Positions 1 to 8,115 of a stretch of 64,000 nucleotides of DNA are shown one piece after another; position 1 is the first letter of the stretch; each line of letters starts with the position of its first letter. Below the pieces are notes generated by a model that saw nothing but the letters and a program-made list of their open reading frames with translations, made no database searches and was not told where the DNA came from. Source of the stretch: Paenibacillus montaniterrae (GTDB taxonomy: Bacteria > Bacillota > Bacilli > Paenibacillales > Paenibacillaceae); contig NZ_BOSE01000001.1 of NCBI RefSeq assembly GCF_018403185.1, forward strand, positions 1 to 64,000, written 5' to 3'. A program made the position numbers and the translations under genes.

Positions 1-122
1 TCCCCGTGCTCTGTAGTATATCTGCTTATCCGAGTACATTATATCATCAAACGGTAGGGTTGATGGTGCAACTTTCATTGTATTTTTGTGCCTTGAGCAC
101 AGCGAAAGGAATGAGACTTAAC

Positions 123-335
123 ATGAAAACAAATATGCAAAAGCTCCGCGGTAAAATTGTTGAAGCTGGCATTACTCAGGAAGCCGTTGCTGATTTGATT
201 GGGGTAGATCGAAGTACATTCTATCGCAAAGTAAAATCAGAAGGCATTTCCTTCACAATTGGAGAAGTCCATAAAATTGCTAATGCTATTCAACTAACCC
301 AACAAGAAGCAGTCGAAATTTTTTTGGGCAATTAG
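123..335 (+). CDS. Cro-like small HTH DNA-binding protein (phage early regulator)
   Basis: A protein of about 70 residues that is almost entirely one XRE/Cro-type helix-turn-helix: a TQEAVADLIGVDRSTFYRK helix pair followed by a third helix. It probably binds operators in the phage lysis-lysogeny switch. The frame is open from base 6, but the start is placed at 123 because AAAGGA lies about 12 bases upstream; ATG 111 sits directly on that motif and ATG 135 is also possible. A perfect 16-bp palindrome follows its stop codon and a second HTH gene comes next, as in temperate-phage regulatory regions. Confidence 0.75.
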   Translation: MKTNMQKLRGKIVEAGITQEAVADLIGVDRSTFYRKVKSEGISFTIGEVHKIANAIQLTQQEAVEIFLGN

Positions 336-350
336 TCGCATAAATGCGAC
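335..350. promoter_or_regulatory. 16-bp perfect palindrome, likely operator
   Basis: GTCGCAT-AA-ATGCGAC is a perfect inverted repeat that begins at the last base of the upstream stop codon and lies 24 bp before the next regulator gene. It has no T-run, so an operator for one of the two flanking HTH proteins is more likely than a terminator. Function is inferred from position and symmetry only. Confidence 0.45.
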
Positions 351-374
351 AATCAGAATGCGAGGTGAGAAGAG

Positions 375-776
375 ATGGATTTAGTTAATCGAATCAAAAA
401 GCTATGCGAACAAAATGGGACATCAATCCCTAAATTAGGGGATGAATTGGGCTTAGGGAAAACTATTTATCGCTGGAATGTAAATTATCCATCTATTGAT
501 AAAGTCGTAGCTGTGGCTGATTTTCTTGGGGTACCGATTCAACAATTGTTGGGCAGAGACAATTTTTTTGAAAAAGAAACCGCCGTGGTTGCGGCGGCAG
601 AACCGACTATAGAACAACTTGAAATTGCCGAGCTTGCAAAACCACTGGCCCGTTATTTGGAGGAAAACATGATTATCGGAGAAGTTATTGTGTCAATGAA
701 TACAGTAGCGCTCCGCTGGGAGGGTTTCACGGCAAGGTATGGTAGTGACTTTGAAACGATCGAGCCGCCACGCTAG
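375..776 (+). CDS. XRE-family transcriptional regulator
   Basis: A 133-residue protein with an N-terminal XRE helix-turn-helix (residues about 3-60, with SIPKLGDELGLGKTIYRWN resembling the recognition helices and SIDKVVAVADFLGVPIQQLL the closing helices). A C-terminal region of about 70 residues was not recognised. GAGGTGAG sits about 7 bases before the ATG. It is probably a phage repressor or early regulator acting with the Cro-like protein just upstream. The C-terminus overlaps by 4 bp the end of a convergent gene. Confidence 0.75.
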   Translation: MDLVNRIKKLCEQNGTSIPKLGDELGLGKTIYRWNVNYPSIDKVVAVADFLGVPIQQLLGRDNFFEKETAVVAAAEPTIEQLEIAELAKPLARYLEENMIIGEVIVSMNTVALRWEGFTARYGSDFETIEPPR

Positions 777-979
777 CCGCTTTTTCGCGGCGGGTAGATT
801 TTGCAAAGTGCCATGTAGTTGCGTCCAAAGTCAGAACCGTTAAACAAATTCTCGTATGCTTCGTACGGTACGTTATAATGGATCGCTACTGGGCGGTTAT
901 CTAAAAACCAGACTTCGAGAACACCGTTTTCCCATCCGAAGGCCTTTATCCAGCCAGATAAAACGCCTTTCATTTTCAA
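773..979 (-). CDS. KTSC-like small protein
   Basis: A 68-residue protein on the opposite strand to the early operon. The centre and C-terminus (IHYNVPYEAYENL, then GSDFGRNYMALCKIYP) resemble the KTSC domain, a small domain often linked to lysyl-tRNA synthetase or phage proteins, with no established function. The frame extends to 1027, but the TTG at 979 is preceded by GGGAGGAGG with an 8-base gap, whereas ATG 1027 has no ribosome-binding site. The family call is by pattern only. Confidence 0.5.
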   Translation of the reverse strand: MKMKGVLSGWIKAFGWENGVLEVWFLDNRPVAIHYNVPYEAYENLFNGSDFGRNYMALCKIYPPRKSG

Positions 980-1074
980 TATAAACGCCTCCTCCCTTTG
1001 GAGATATGTGAATCTAGACAATTCCATTTTAACAGAGGATGGAAAATTTTAATAGAGAGCGAGGTGAAGCACAA

Positions 1075-1374
1075 ATGAATCTCTCCATTGAAGCTGTGAT
1101 CAGAGCTGCCATTGCCGAAGAAGTCGCGGCAGTTGAGCAGCGTATCCTAGCAAAGCTATCCGGTCAAACGGATGAAACACTAGACGTCACACAAGCAGCG
1201 CTGCATCTTGGCATTTCTGAAAAGTTAGTCTATCGACTTTGTCAGCAGAAACAAATACCGCATGAGCGTTACGGCGTGCAGGGTTCTCGTCGACCCATCA
1301 TCAAATTTAGGCTGAATGAATTGGAAGCATGGAGAGCCGAACAGCGGGCAGCCAACTATGTGAAAACAAAGTAA
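1075..1374 (+). CDS. Excisionase/MerR-like HTH DNA-binding protein
   Basis: A protein of 99 residues. Residues about 35-90 hold a winged-helix type motif (TLDVTQAALHLGISEKLVYR, then a KQIPHERYG wing and a LNELEAWR helix), as in excisionase-family helix_turn_helix_17 proteins. The start at 1075 is chosen because GAGGTGAAG lies 7 bases upstream; the in-frame ATG at 1039 lacks a site. It probably bends or binds DNA during phage early regulation or excision. The N-terminal helix is predicted from composition only. Confidence 0.65.
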   Translation: MNLSIEAVIRAAIAEEVAAVEQRILAKLSGQTDETLDVTQAALHLGISEKLVYRLCQQKQIPHERYGVQGSRRPIIKFRLNELEAWRAEQRAANYVKTK

Positions 1375-1387
1375 GGAGTGAAGCGTC

Positions 1388-1651
1388 ATGAGCACTGTTG
1401 TAGGTATTCATCCTTTGCAACGTGATCTAGCCCGAATATGGGAAATGAACACGGATGTGAAAGGGAACACAGTAATCGACGCAGCTTTTATGCAGCAGAT
1501 CATTCCGCTAATTAAACGCAATTACGAGCTGGTTCGCCAACTCGACGAATTAAAGCAGTTATCTTTTCTAGCCTATGTAATGGAAGATTACGGGTGGTTG
1601 CAAGATATCGTCCAGCGAATTGAAGAATTGGAGCAAGAGTTGGAGATTTGA
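1388..1651 (+). CDS. Hypothetical phage early protein
   Basis: An 87-residue, mostly helical and acidic protein ending in an EELEQELEI coiled-coil-like tail. No family was recognised. AAGGAGTG lies upstream of the ATG with good spacing, and the gene sits 13 bp after the excisionase-like gene, so it belongs to the same early operon. Confidence 0.65.
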   Translation: MSTVVGIHPLQRDLARIWEMNTDVKGNTVIDAAFMQQIIPLIKRNYELVRQLDELKQLSFLAYVMEDYGWLQDIVQRIEELEQELEI

Positions 1652-1677
1652 ATTGAAATATCGAAGGAGTGTATATC

Positions 1678-2073
1678 GTGAAAAAAATTTCACTATTAAC
1701 CATTTTACTAAGCTTGGTAATAATGCTAGCTGCTTGTACAGATGCTGACGTTGCATCTAGCAACCTATCAAAAGCCGCGGACAACTTTGAGATTGATCGC
1801 CGTATCGTTTTTTACAACGGAATCACTGATAGCTATATGTTAACCATCGAGGGGCGTTGCTCTTTAGGTAACCAAGATGATCGATCTGTGCAGCTAACAG
1901 TGACTTGCAAAACAGGTGAGGACCAATACAAAAAGCACTTTTTAGGGCTATCTGATAATGTAACGTACTTTGCTGAGCAGCTGGAGCCTGCAAGCGTGAG
2001 CGCATATCATTACCGTGTAACGTTTAAGCCGCAAACCATTGTACCAGACATCGATCTGAGAGTAAGTGACTAA
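1678..2073 (+). CDS. Phage-encoded beta-sandwich lipoprotein
   Basis: A 131-residue exported lipoprotein. The N-terminus has two lysines, a hydrophobic segment and a LAAC lipobox, so the mature protein would start at the lipidated cysteine near residue 20. The remainder (SKAADNFEIDRRIVFYNGI, then KKHFLGLSDNVTYF and FKPQTIVPDIDLRV) resembles small beta-sandwich lipoproteins that recur in Firmicute phages. GTG 1678 is preferred because AAGGAG lies 8 bases before it. Early expression and surface location suggest a role in superinfection exclusion, which is inference. Confidence 0.7.
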   Translation: MKKISLLTILLSLVIMLAACTDADVASSNLSKAADNFEIDRRIVFYNGITDSYMLTIEGRCSLGNQDDRSVQLTVTCKTGEDQYKKHFLGLSDNVTYFAEQLEPASVSAYHYRVTFKPQTIVPDIDLRVSD

Positions 2074-2092
2074 ATGAAGGAGGTGAGAGCTA

Positions 2093-2248
2093 ATGCGACA
2101 GGCTTTGCTAGATCGTAAGTATGACTTGCTACGCAAACGCTGGCAACTACTTAATCGCCGTACCAGCGCGGATCCGGAAGTCATCCATGCAGCAGTGTGG
2201 TGGATTGAATGCGAAGTGGCAGACATTAATAAGACCCTTGAAGGGTAG
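2093..2248 (+). CDS. Small hypothetical phage protein, 51 aa
   Basis: A short open frame with a strong AAGGAGGTGAGAGC ribosome-binding site just before ATG 2093. It encodes a basic, helical peptide (MRQALLDRKYDLLRKRWQLL at the N-terminus, with WWIECEVADI near the end). It fits tightly between the lipoprotein gene and the AbrB-like gene in the same operon, which supports it being real. No family was recognised. Confidence 0.6.
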   Translation: MRQALLDRKYDLLRKRWQLLNRRTSADPEVIHAAVWWIECEVADINKTLEG

Positions 2249-2284
2249 GAGCTTCAAAGGTCTAAACACAAAAATCTATTTGAT

Positions 2285-2301
2285 GCCAGTATAGCACTGG
2301 C
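2285..2301. promoter_or_regulatory. Leader inverted repeat before AbrB-like gene
   Basis: GCCAGT-ATAGC-ACTGGC forms a 6-bp stem with a 5-base loop and ends a few bases before the GAGAGGAG ribosome-binding site of the AbrB-like gene. It could be a protein operator or a translational control hairpin. It has no T-tract, so it is not a terminator. Confidence 0.35.
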
Positions 2302-2318
2302 GAGAGGAGAAATGCAAG

Positions 2319-2573
2319 ATGCTTAAAGCTACTGGTATTGTTCGTCGTATGGACGATTTAGGGCGTGTTGTGATCCCTAAAGAAATTCGTCGCACGTTAG
2401 GCATTAAAGAAGGGGATCCAGTCGAGTTTTATGTCAATGGCGATCAAGTCATTGTTAAAAAGTATACGCCTGGTTGTGTGCTTTGTGATAGCCTTGATCA
2501 GCTACAAGATTTTAACGGTAAGCGGATCTGCCTAGAGTGTCGCATCAAGATTGGGCGCATGTTAGGACGGTGA
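2319..2573 (+). CDS. AbrB-family regulator with C-terminal zinc motif
   Basis: An 84-residue protein. Residues 1-50 are a SpoVT/AbrB swapped-hairpin DNA-binding domain (GIVRRMDDLGRVVIPKEIRR and GIKEGDPVEFY match AbrB closely). Residues about 53-80 carry CVLC and CLEC pairs flanking FNGKRI, consistent with one zinc-binding treble clef, as in some phage AbrB variants. It may tie phage gene expression to transition-state regulation. The next gene encodes a second protein with the same Cys arrangement. Confidence 0.88.
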   Translation: MLKATGIVRRMDDLGRVVIPKEIRRTLGIKEGDPVEFYVNGDQVIVKKYTPGCVLCDSLDQLQDFNGKRICLECRIKIGRMLGR

Positions 2574-2578
2574 GGCCA

Positions 2579-2743
2579 GTGAGCAAAGTATTTCAATTAG
2601 TTGCCGAGCACAGCTGCTATGTATGCGGCTGTGAGGTAGATAAAGCCTTTCTGCGCGAGTGGAATGGCGAAGAGGTATGCAAGTTTTGTATCAATGAACT
2701 TAACGAGGAGGCAGAGCAACATGTCAGTACAAATCATCATTAA
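2579..2743 (+). CDS. Small zinc-ribbon protein, relative of the AbrB-like C-terminus
   Basis: About 54 residues with CYVC and CKFC pairs around WNGEEV, the same Cys-x2-Cys plus NG-x-x-(I/V)-Cys layout found at the C-terminus of the preceding AbrB-like protein. GTG 2579 is chosen because a GGTGAGG stretch lies just upstream, but GTG 2570 is possible. It overlaps the next gene by 23 bp. It may be a stand-alone partner or a domain copied from the neighbour; function is unknown. Confidence 0.6.
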   Translation: MSKVFQLVAEHSCYVCGCEVDKAFLREWNGEEVCKFCINELNEEAEQHVSTNHH

Positions 2744-3170
2744 CGGCGAGAACGCCCAGGAATCATTATTGGAATTATCCGCATTAGCAGCAGGCTTAGG
2801 GCAAGCATCATCTGCAGGCCAGTCTGCAGCAGTTCAAGCATTTACACAAGTTCCAGCACAGCAGCCATCATACTACGATCAGCCAGTCTATACCCAGCCA
2901 CCGGTAGCACAGCAGCAAGAGCCTGTCCAATCAGTGCCGGTACAGCCGCAAACACAGCCAGCGCCACAGCAGCAAGTGCCGGTATCATCCGCGCCGACTT
3001 ACACAATCGATCAGTTAGGTGTGGCAGCAGGCCCGCTTGTTGATGCTGGTCGAGGACCTGAGCTTACGGCATGGCTTAATCAGCGAGGTGCGACAACTCT
3101 TATGCAACTGGATAAGTCGCTCTATGGGGAGTTTGCGTTGTTCCTTCGTAGCTTGGGGGCAAAGATATGA
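2721..3170 (+). CDS. Hypothetical phage protein of the DUF2800/DUF2815 module
   Basis: A 149-residue protein with a short N-terminal strand (MSVQIIINGENAQ), a Gln/Pro/Val-rich linker (residues about 45-95) and a conserved-looking C-terminal domain (YTIDQLGVAAGPLVDAGRG and YGEFALFLRSLGAKI). Proteins of this layout commonly sit just before DUF2800 in Firmicute phages, but their role is not established. ATG 2721 is selected over the longer frame because GAGGAGG lies 8-9 bases upstream. The stop overlaps the nuclease start. Confidence 0.7.
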   Translation: MSVQIIINGENAQESLLELSALAAGLGQASSAGQSAAVQAFTQVPAQQPSYYDQPVYTQPPVAQQQEPVQSVPVQPQTQPAPQQQVPVSSAPTYTIDQLGVAAGPLVDAGRGPELTAWLNQRGATTLMQLDKSLYGEFALFLRSLGAKI

Positions 3171-4360
3171 GTCAAGTTGCGCATGCCGATCGTGACCATG
3201 CGCTGCTGTCTGCAAGTGGGGCCCATCGCTGGCTCCACTGCACACCAAGCGCTAGGCTGGAGGCCTCGCTCCCAGACACAACGAGCGAAGCTGCTAAGAA
3301 AGGTACATTAGCTCACGAAATCGCGGAGCTTAAACTGCGAAAGCATTTTGTAGAGCCAATGGGTCCTCAGAAGTTTGCTGCTGCCATGCGGAAGTTTAAG
3401 AAGCACGAGCTGTATGAGCCTGAAATGGATACCCATACCGACATGTATCTGGAAAATATACAGCGGATCGTTCACAGCTTCAGCTCACAACCTTATATCA
3501 CCATAGAGCGCAAGGTGGACCTAACAACATATGTGCCTGAGTCGTTCGGTACGAGTGACTGCATCATTATTGGTGGTAAGCAACTTCACGTTATCGACTA
3601 TAAAAATGGGCAGGGCGTACCCGTTCCCGCTGAACAGAACCCTCAAATGATGCTATACGCTCTTGGAGCACTACGTCATTACAGTTTGCTGTATGAGATC
3701 GAGACGGTACACCTGTCAATCGTACAGCCTAAAGTGTGGGATGAGCCGAGCGAATGGAGTTTGCCTGTTAACGATCTGTTAGCTTGGGGCGAATCCATTA
3801 AGCCGATCGCACAGGCTGCATATAAAGGTGAGGGCGAGTATGTAATTGGTGAGCACTGCGGATTCTGCAGAGCTCGTAATACTTGCCGTGCGAGAGTTGA
3901 ACAGCTCTTGTCCGTAGAGGAGATAGCCCCGCTTAAGCCGCCGCTTATCGGCTGGGATGAAGTAGGGGAGGTGTTGCAAAGAGCTGATGGGATTGTTAAA
4001 TGGTACAACAGTTTGAAGGAAGCAGCCCTTGCTCATACTCTTGCTGGCGGCGAGGTCGAAGGCTGGAAAGCGGTTGAAGGTAGAGGATTAAGACAGTTTG
4101 CTGATCTTGATGCAGCCTTTGCCCATTTGAAGGCTAACGGCGTTGATGAGGCTTTGTTGTATGAACGCAAGCCTATTACAGCCGCTGCAACTGAAAAGCT
4201 TTTTGAAAATAAGAAGCAGTATAAGGAACTGCTCGAAGATACTGGCCATGTAATCAAGTTACCGGGAGCGCCTACGCTTGTGCCTGTTGGTGACAAGCGG
4301 CCGCCGATCACGAATAGAGTTTCGCCGGAAGATGCTTTTAGTCAACCGGCTAATTCATAA
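3167..4360 (+). CDS. DUF2800 protein, Cas4/RecB-like PD-(D/E)XK nuclease
   Basis: A 397-residue protein. The core LHVIDYKNGQG followed by QNPQMMLYALGAL matches the D-x-K and Q-x3-Y motifs of RecB/Cas4-type nucleases, preceded by a helical segment containing HEIAELK. The cysteines in WLHC near the N-terminus and HCGFCRARNTC at residues about 227-238 are placed like a Cas4/AddB 4Fe-4S cluster. It probably processes DNA ends during phage recombination-dependent replication, working with the DUF2815 protein encoded next. Confidence 0.85.
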   Translation: MSQVAHADRDHALLSASGAHRWLHCTPSARLEASLPDTTSEAAKKGTLAHEIAELKLRKHFVEPMGPQKFAAAMRKFKKHELYEPEMDTHTDMYLENIQRIVHSFSSQPYITIERKVDLTTYVPESFGTSDCIIIGGKQLHVIDYKNGQGVPVPAEQNPQMMLYALGALRHYSLLYEIETVHLSIVQPKVWDEPSEWSLPVNDLLAWGESIKPIAQAAYKGEGEYVIGEHCGFCRARNTCRARVEQLLSVEEIAPLKPPLIGWDEVGEVLQRADGIVKWYNSLKEAALAHTLAGGEVEGWKAVEGRGLRQFADLDAAFAHLKANGVDEALLYERKPITAAATEKLFENKKQYKELLEDTGHVIKLPGAPTLVPVGDKRPPITNRVSPEDAFSQPANS

Positions 4361-4390
4361 ATATCAAAGTCAAAAAGGAGAAATGCGAAA

Positions 4391-5185
4391 ATGTCAAATC
4401 TTGAAGCGACTAACGTGACAACAGGTGAAGTGAGACTAAGTTATGTTCATTTGTTCCAACCTTATTCAAATCAACCTGGCAAAGAAGCGAAATACAGTAC
4501 TACTATCTTAATCCCAAAATCCGATTCGGCGACAATGGGGCGTATTCAAGCAGCTATCCAAGCGGCTACGACCAAAGGAGTTCAAACTGCATGGAAAGGT
4601 GCTAGACCTCCTCAACTAAAAACACCAGTTTGGGATGGGGATGGAGTTCGTCAAAACGGCGAGCCTTTTGGTGAAGAAGCAAAAGGTCATTGGGTGATAA
4701 CGGCTAGTAGTAAGCAGCAGCAATCGATTGTCGATGTAAATCTGAATCCTATTCTTGAGCAAACGAAAGTGTATAGCGGTGTATACGCAAGGGTGAATGT
4801 TAATTTCTTTCCGTTCGATTCTAACGGTAATCGCGGCATAGGTGCAGGGCTTGGTCCTGTACAAATCATCCGAGACGGTGAGCCTCTAGGTGGACGTATT
4901 AGCGCAGAGCAAGCATTTGGCGGTGCTCCAACTGGTGTAGGGTATCAGCAGCCATTTACAGGATGGGATGCTCCTCAACAGCCTTATGGTCAACCTCCAG
5001 TAGTGCCGCAGTATGGCCAGCAGCCAGCAGCTCCACAGTATGGGCAACAACCGCCTGTGCAACAGGGCTACGGATACGGTCAACCGGCATATCAACAGCA
5101 GCCAGCTCAGCCGATGCAGCAAGCATCACAGCAAATAGATCCAATCACAGGCAAGCCGGTTAACGGCGGCGTTTGGGGCATCTAA
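4391..5185 (+). CDS. DUF2815 phage ssDNA-binding protein
   Basis: A 264-residue protein. Residues about 1-165 match DUF2815 (RLSYVHLFQPYSNQPGKEAK, YSTTILIPKSD, YARVNVNFFPFDSNGNRG), a family thought to bind single-stranded DNA in phage replication and recombination. The tail is a low-complexity Gln/Pro/Tyr/Gly stretch with YGQQP repeats, as in single-strand binding proteins that recruit partners through disordered tails. AAGGAG precedes ATG 4391. It is paired with the DUF2800 nuclease, and a terminator follows. Confidence 0.85.
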   Translation: MSNLEATNVTTGEVRLSYVHLFQPYSNQPGKEAKYSTTILIPKSDSATMGRIQAAIQAATTKGVQTAWKGARPPQLKTPVWDGDGVRQNGEPFGEEAKGHWVITASSKQQQSIVDVNLNPILEQTKVYSGVYARVNVNFFPFDSNGNRGIGAGLGPVQIIRDGEPLGGRISAEQAFGGAPTGVGYQQPFTGWDAPQQPYGQPPVVPQYGQQPAAPQYGQQPPVQQGYGYGQPAYQQQPAQPMQQASQQIDPITGKPVNGGVWGI

Positions 5186-5197
5186 GGCAAAACAGCA

Positions 5198-5226
5198 AGG
5201 GGTTCTTCTATTAGAGCCCCTTTCTC
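5198..5226 (+). terminator. Rho-independent terminator after DUF2815 gene
   Basis: AGGGGTTC, an 8-base loop and GAGCCCCT form a stem with one G-T pair, followed by TTTCTC. It separates the recombination genes from the polymerase gene and probably causes partial termination, since no separate promoter is obvious before the polymerase. Confidence 0.6.
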
Positions 5227-5246
5227 TATCACTGAAGGGAGACAGT

Positions 5247-7208
5247 ATGAGACAGCTCAATATTGACATCGAGACGTATAGCGGCGTTGACATTAAGAAA
5301 GCAGGAACTTACAAGTATGCGCAATCGCCTGATTTCCAAATACTCTTATTTGCCTATAGCTTCGATGGTGAGCCCGTGCGAATTGTTGACCTGGCGCAAG
5401 GTGAGTACTTGCCTACTGAGGTCGTTCAAGCACTCGCAGATCCGTATGTAATCAAACATGCATACAACGCCGCTTTTGAGTGGTACTGCTTGAATCGATT
5501 CTTTTATTCACCAATTGAGCAATGGCGCTGCACACAGGTACACGGCTTGTATTGCGGCTACACAGCAGGTCTAGGCGCGGTGGGTGAAGCATTAGGCATC
5601 CCGCAGGATAAGCGCAAGCTTGGTACAGGCATGTCGCTGATCCGCACGTTCTGTGTGCCTTGTAAGCCTACCAAGTCCAACGTCATGCGCACCAGGACGC
5701 TGCCGCATCATGAGCCTGAGAAATGGCGGCTTTTCAAAGAGTATTGTGTCGGTGATGTTGTAGCTGAAATGGAAATCCAGCATAGGTTGTCTGTTTTTCC
5801 AGTGCCGGAACAAGAGTGGCAATTGTGGCACCTTGACCAGCGCATCAATGCTCGCGGGTTATATTGCGATCTGCAGATGGTTGAGGGGGCGCTTGCGGTT
5901 GACGATCAAGTAACCGGCGAGCTTCGAGCTGAAGCTGTAGCGTTAACCGGCTTAGATAATCCTAAGAGCGTACAGCAACTAAGTAAGTGGCTAGAAGAGG
6001 AAATCGGCGAAGAGGTTGAAAATCTGCAAAAAGGTACGGTCAGTAAGTTAATTGGTAAGCTGGATGAAGGCAAAGCAAAACGTGTACTTGAGATCCGGCA
6101 GGAACTCAGCAAAACGAGCGTTAAGAAGTATCAGGCGATGCAAACGGCTATCTGCGAGGATGGACGAGTGCGAGGACTCTTGCAATTCTATGGAGCTAAC
6201 CGTACTGGCCGCTGGGCAGGTAGGCTTGTTCAAATTCAGAATCTACCTCGCAATTACCTATCAACGCTAGAGTTCGCAAGGCAGCTCGTAGTTGGCAAAA
6301 AGGTAGAAATGCTGAAGCTGATGTACGGCAATGTGCCGGATACATTAAGTCAGCTTATTCGTACAGCCTTCACCGTGCCAAATAAACGGCTGTTGCATGT
6401 AGCCGACTTTAGCGCAATTGAAGCAAGGGTAATTGCCTGGCTGGCCGGTGAGCAGTGGCGGCTTGAAGTGTTCGCAACGCACGGCAAAATCTATGAAGCT
6501 TCTGCTTCTCAAATGTTTGGAGTGCCCCTTGATCAGATCGGGAAGGGTAGCGACTTGCGTCAAAAGGGTAAAGTCGCGGAGCTCGCGCTAGGCTATCAAG
6601 GTGGTAAAGGTGCGCTGATCAGTATGGGCGCGCTTGAACAAGGACTTACAGAGGATGAGCTGCCTGAGATTGTCACGCGCTGGCGCAACGCCAATCGGCG
6701 TATCGTTGATCTATGGTACAGCTTGGAGAATGCAGCTATCGAGGTTATGGAGACAGGGCATCCGGTTGGCGTTAAGGGGCTGCTGATGCAGCGTGAAAGC
6801 CATTACGCTACTCAACAAGACTTCTTCACCATTACCCTACCAAGTGGGCGCAAGCTGTACTATGCGAAGCCGTTTTTAAGGGAAAACGACTTCGGTAAGC
6901 AAGCGCTCCACTATTGGGGCATGGACCAAACGAGCAAAAAGTGGACCGAGCTTAATACCTATGGCGGCAAGCTAGTGGAGAACGTGGTGCAAGCGATCGC
7001 GAGAGATTGCCTTGCGGTTACACTCATGCGAATGGATCAAGCAGGCTATGAGATCGTGCTGCATGTCCACGATGAGGTTGGCATCGAAGGTGATAATCAC
7101 GATGAGCTTGACCACATTCTGCAGCTGATGAGTGAGCCGATTCCCTGGGCGCAGGGGTTGCCACTTAAAGGTGATGGCTTTACAACAAACTTTTATCAGA
7201 AGGATTAG
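5247..7208 (+). CDS. Phage family A DNA polymerase
   Basis: A 653-residue replicative polymerase. The N-terminal 3'-5' exonuclease shows NIDIET (Asp7 and Glu9), an AYNAAFEW second motif and YCVGD as the third. The polymerase part has motif A DFSAIEAR near residue 386, motif B RQKGKVAELALGYQGG near 437 and motif C HVHDEV near 606. All catalytic residues expected for proofreading and synthesis are visible. GGGAGACAGT precedes the ATG. It very likely replicates the phage genome together with the VapE-type primase-helicase. Its last 29 bp overlap a convergent accessory gene. Confidence 0.95.
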   Translation: MRQLNIDIETYSGVDIKKAGTYKYAQSPDFQILLFAYSFDGEPVRIVDLAQGEYLPTEVVQALADPYVIKHAYNAAFEWYCLNRFFYSPIEQWRCTQVHGLYCGYTAGLGAVGEALGIPQDKRKLGTGMSLIRTFCVPCKPTKSNVMRTRTLPHHEPEKWRLFKEYCVGDVVAEMEIQHRLSVFPVPEQEWQLWHLDQRINARGLYCDLQMVEGALAVDDQVTGELRAEAVALTGLDNPKSVQQLSKWLEEEIGEEVENLQKGTVSKLIGKLDEGKAKRVLEIRQELSKTSVKKYQAMQTAICEDGRVRGLLQFYGANRTGRWAGRLVQIQNLPRNYLSTLEFARQLVVGKKVEMLKLMYGNVPDTLSQLIRTAFTVPNKRLLHVADFSAIEARVIAWLAGEQWRLEVFATHGKIYEASASQMFGVPLDQIGKGSDLRQKGKVAELALGYQGGKGALISMGALEQGLTEDELPEIVTRWRNANRRIVDLWYSLENAAIEVMETGHPVGVKGLLMQRESHYATQQDFFTITLPSGRKLYYAKPFLRENDFGKQALHYWGMDQTSKKWTELNTYGGKLVENVVQAIARDCLAVTLMRMDQAGYEIVLHVHDEVGIEGDNHDELDHILQLMSEPIPWAQGLPLKGDGFTTNFYQKD

Positions 7209-8025
7209 GATTTTTGTAATTAAATAAAAGCTTTTTAGCTATTGATCTTATTAATGAAGGAGGAACAGTTTTAAATTCTTCTCGCATAATAGCTGTCAAA
7301 ATATCAGTTTCTCTATCGATGTCATCAAAATCAATTGATTCTATGTTCAGCTTAATTAATTCTTGAGTTCGTCGGGTTATATCGCGATCTAATGCATCCC
7401 AAGTAGTCTCATTTAGCTCGGCAGGTCGAGTAACTTTAGAAGTAATACGACGCATATCAGTTTGCAGATCACTGAGAATCTCTAAAATCTTACCTTGCTC
7501 TGAAACTTCGGTAGATTCGATTTTTACAGCGGTGAATGGTCCATAACTCTTCAAAAACGGCGAATGATCTGGATCTTTCTGAGAATCTCGGTATGTGGCA
7601 ATGACCTTGTGAGCTAAATTTTGCTTGAACTCAACGACTTTGTTGAATCTTAAATCTCTAGGATAGCTTAAATGTTCTATTACTCCAGCATCGAATGTGA
7701 AATTAGTTTTGTCGTCTATGATGATTACAGTCGGCTTATCGAAAGCAAGACGCATACCTAATTCAAACATTACATTTGGGTTTCTACAACTTACATCGCA
7801 AACAACGATGTCTGAAGTATAAAGCCCTTGAACGATTCGCTTATGGATCAAACCTACACTTTCACCTTCACTTACTATTTTGGTTTCAAATTCATAAGTT
7901 TCGTTTTCATCTAAAGCATCGATGAGAATCTTTTTTACTTCAAGCCAGTGATCAGCACCTAATCCATCAATAGCTGCGATTGGCATAACTAATCCAACCT
8001 TTAATTTTTGTTTATCTTTACTCAT
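7180..8025 (-). CDS. Nucleoside 2-deoxyribosyltransferase/TIR-like accessory protein
   Basis: A 281-residue protein on the strand opposite to the replication genes. Residues about 8-115 look like the NDT/TIR-like Rossmann fold: VGLVMPIAA at the first strand, SDIVVCDVS and NPNVMFELGMRLAF, where the Glu matches the NDT catalytic position, then PTVIIIDD. The C-terminal half is helical and charged. The start at 8025 follows GAGGGA and replaces the longer 8037 start. It has its own extended -10 promoter and is locally AT-richer, so it looks like inserted cargo. A nucleotide-cleaving defence role is inference. Confidence 0.72.
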   Translation of the reverse strand: MSKDKQKLKVGLVMPIAAIDGLGADHWLEVKKILIDALDENETYEFETKIVSEGESVGLIHKRIVQGLYTSDIVVCDVSCRNPNVMFELGMRLAFDKPTVIIIDDKTNFTFDAGVIEHLSYPRDLRFNKVVEFKQNLAHKVIATYRDSQKDPDHSPFLKSYGPFTAVKIESTEVSEQGKILEILSDLQTDMRRITSKVTRPAELNETTWDALDRDITRRTQELIKLNIESIDFDDIDRETDILTAIMREEFKTVPPSLIRSIAKKLLFNYKNPNPSDKSLL

Positions 8026-8057
8026 AATGTCCCTCATTTCTTTAGTGGAATAGGAAC

Positions 8058-8066
8058 ATTATACCA
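8058..8066 (-). promoter_or_regulatory. Extended -10 promoter for the NDT/TIR-like gene
   Basis: On the minus strand the sequence reads TGGTATAAT, a perfect extended -10, about 33 bp upstream of the start codon. The -35 region is poor, as is usual for extended -10 promoters. It gives the accessory gene independent transcription in the lysogen. Confidence 0.6.
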
Positions 8067-8115
8067 ATATATTATTCTGTTTCCCATATTTTTTGTTTGA
8101 TAGGAGGTTAATTAA

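Noticed and set aside
24..122. Possible promoter and TGTGC-N5-GCACA operator before the first HTH gene
   Set aside because: The palindrome is short and no -35/-10 pair has good spacing; too little upstream sequence to judge.
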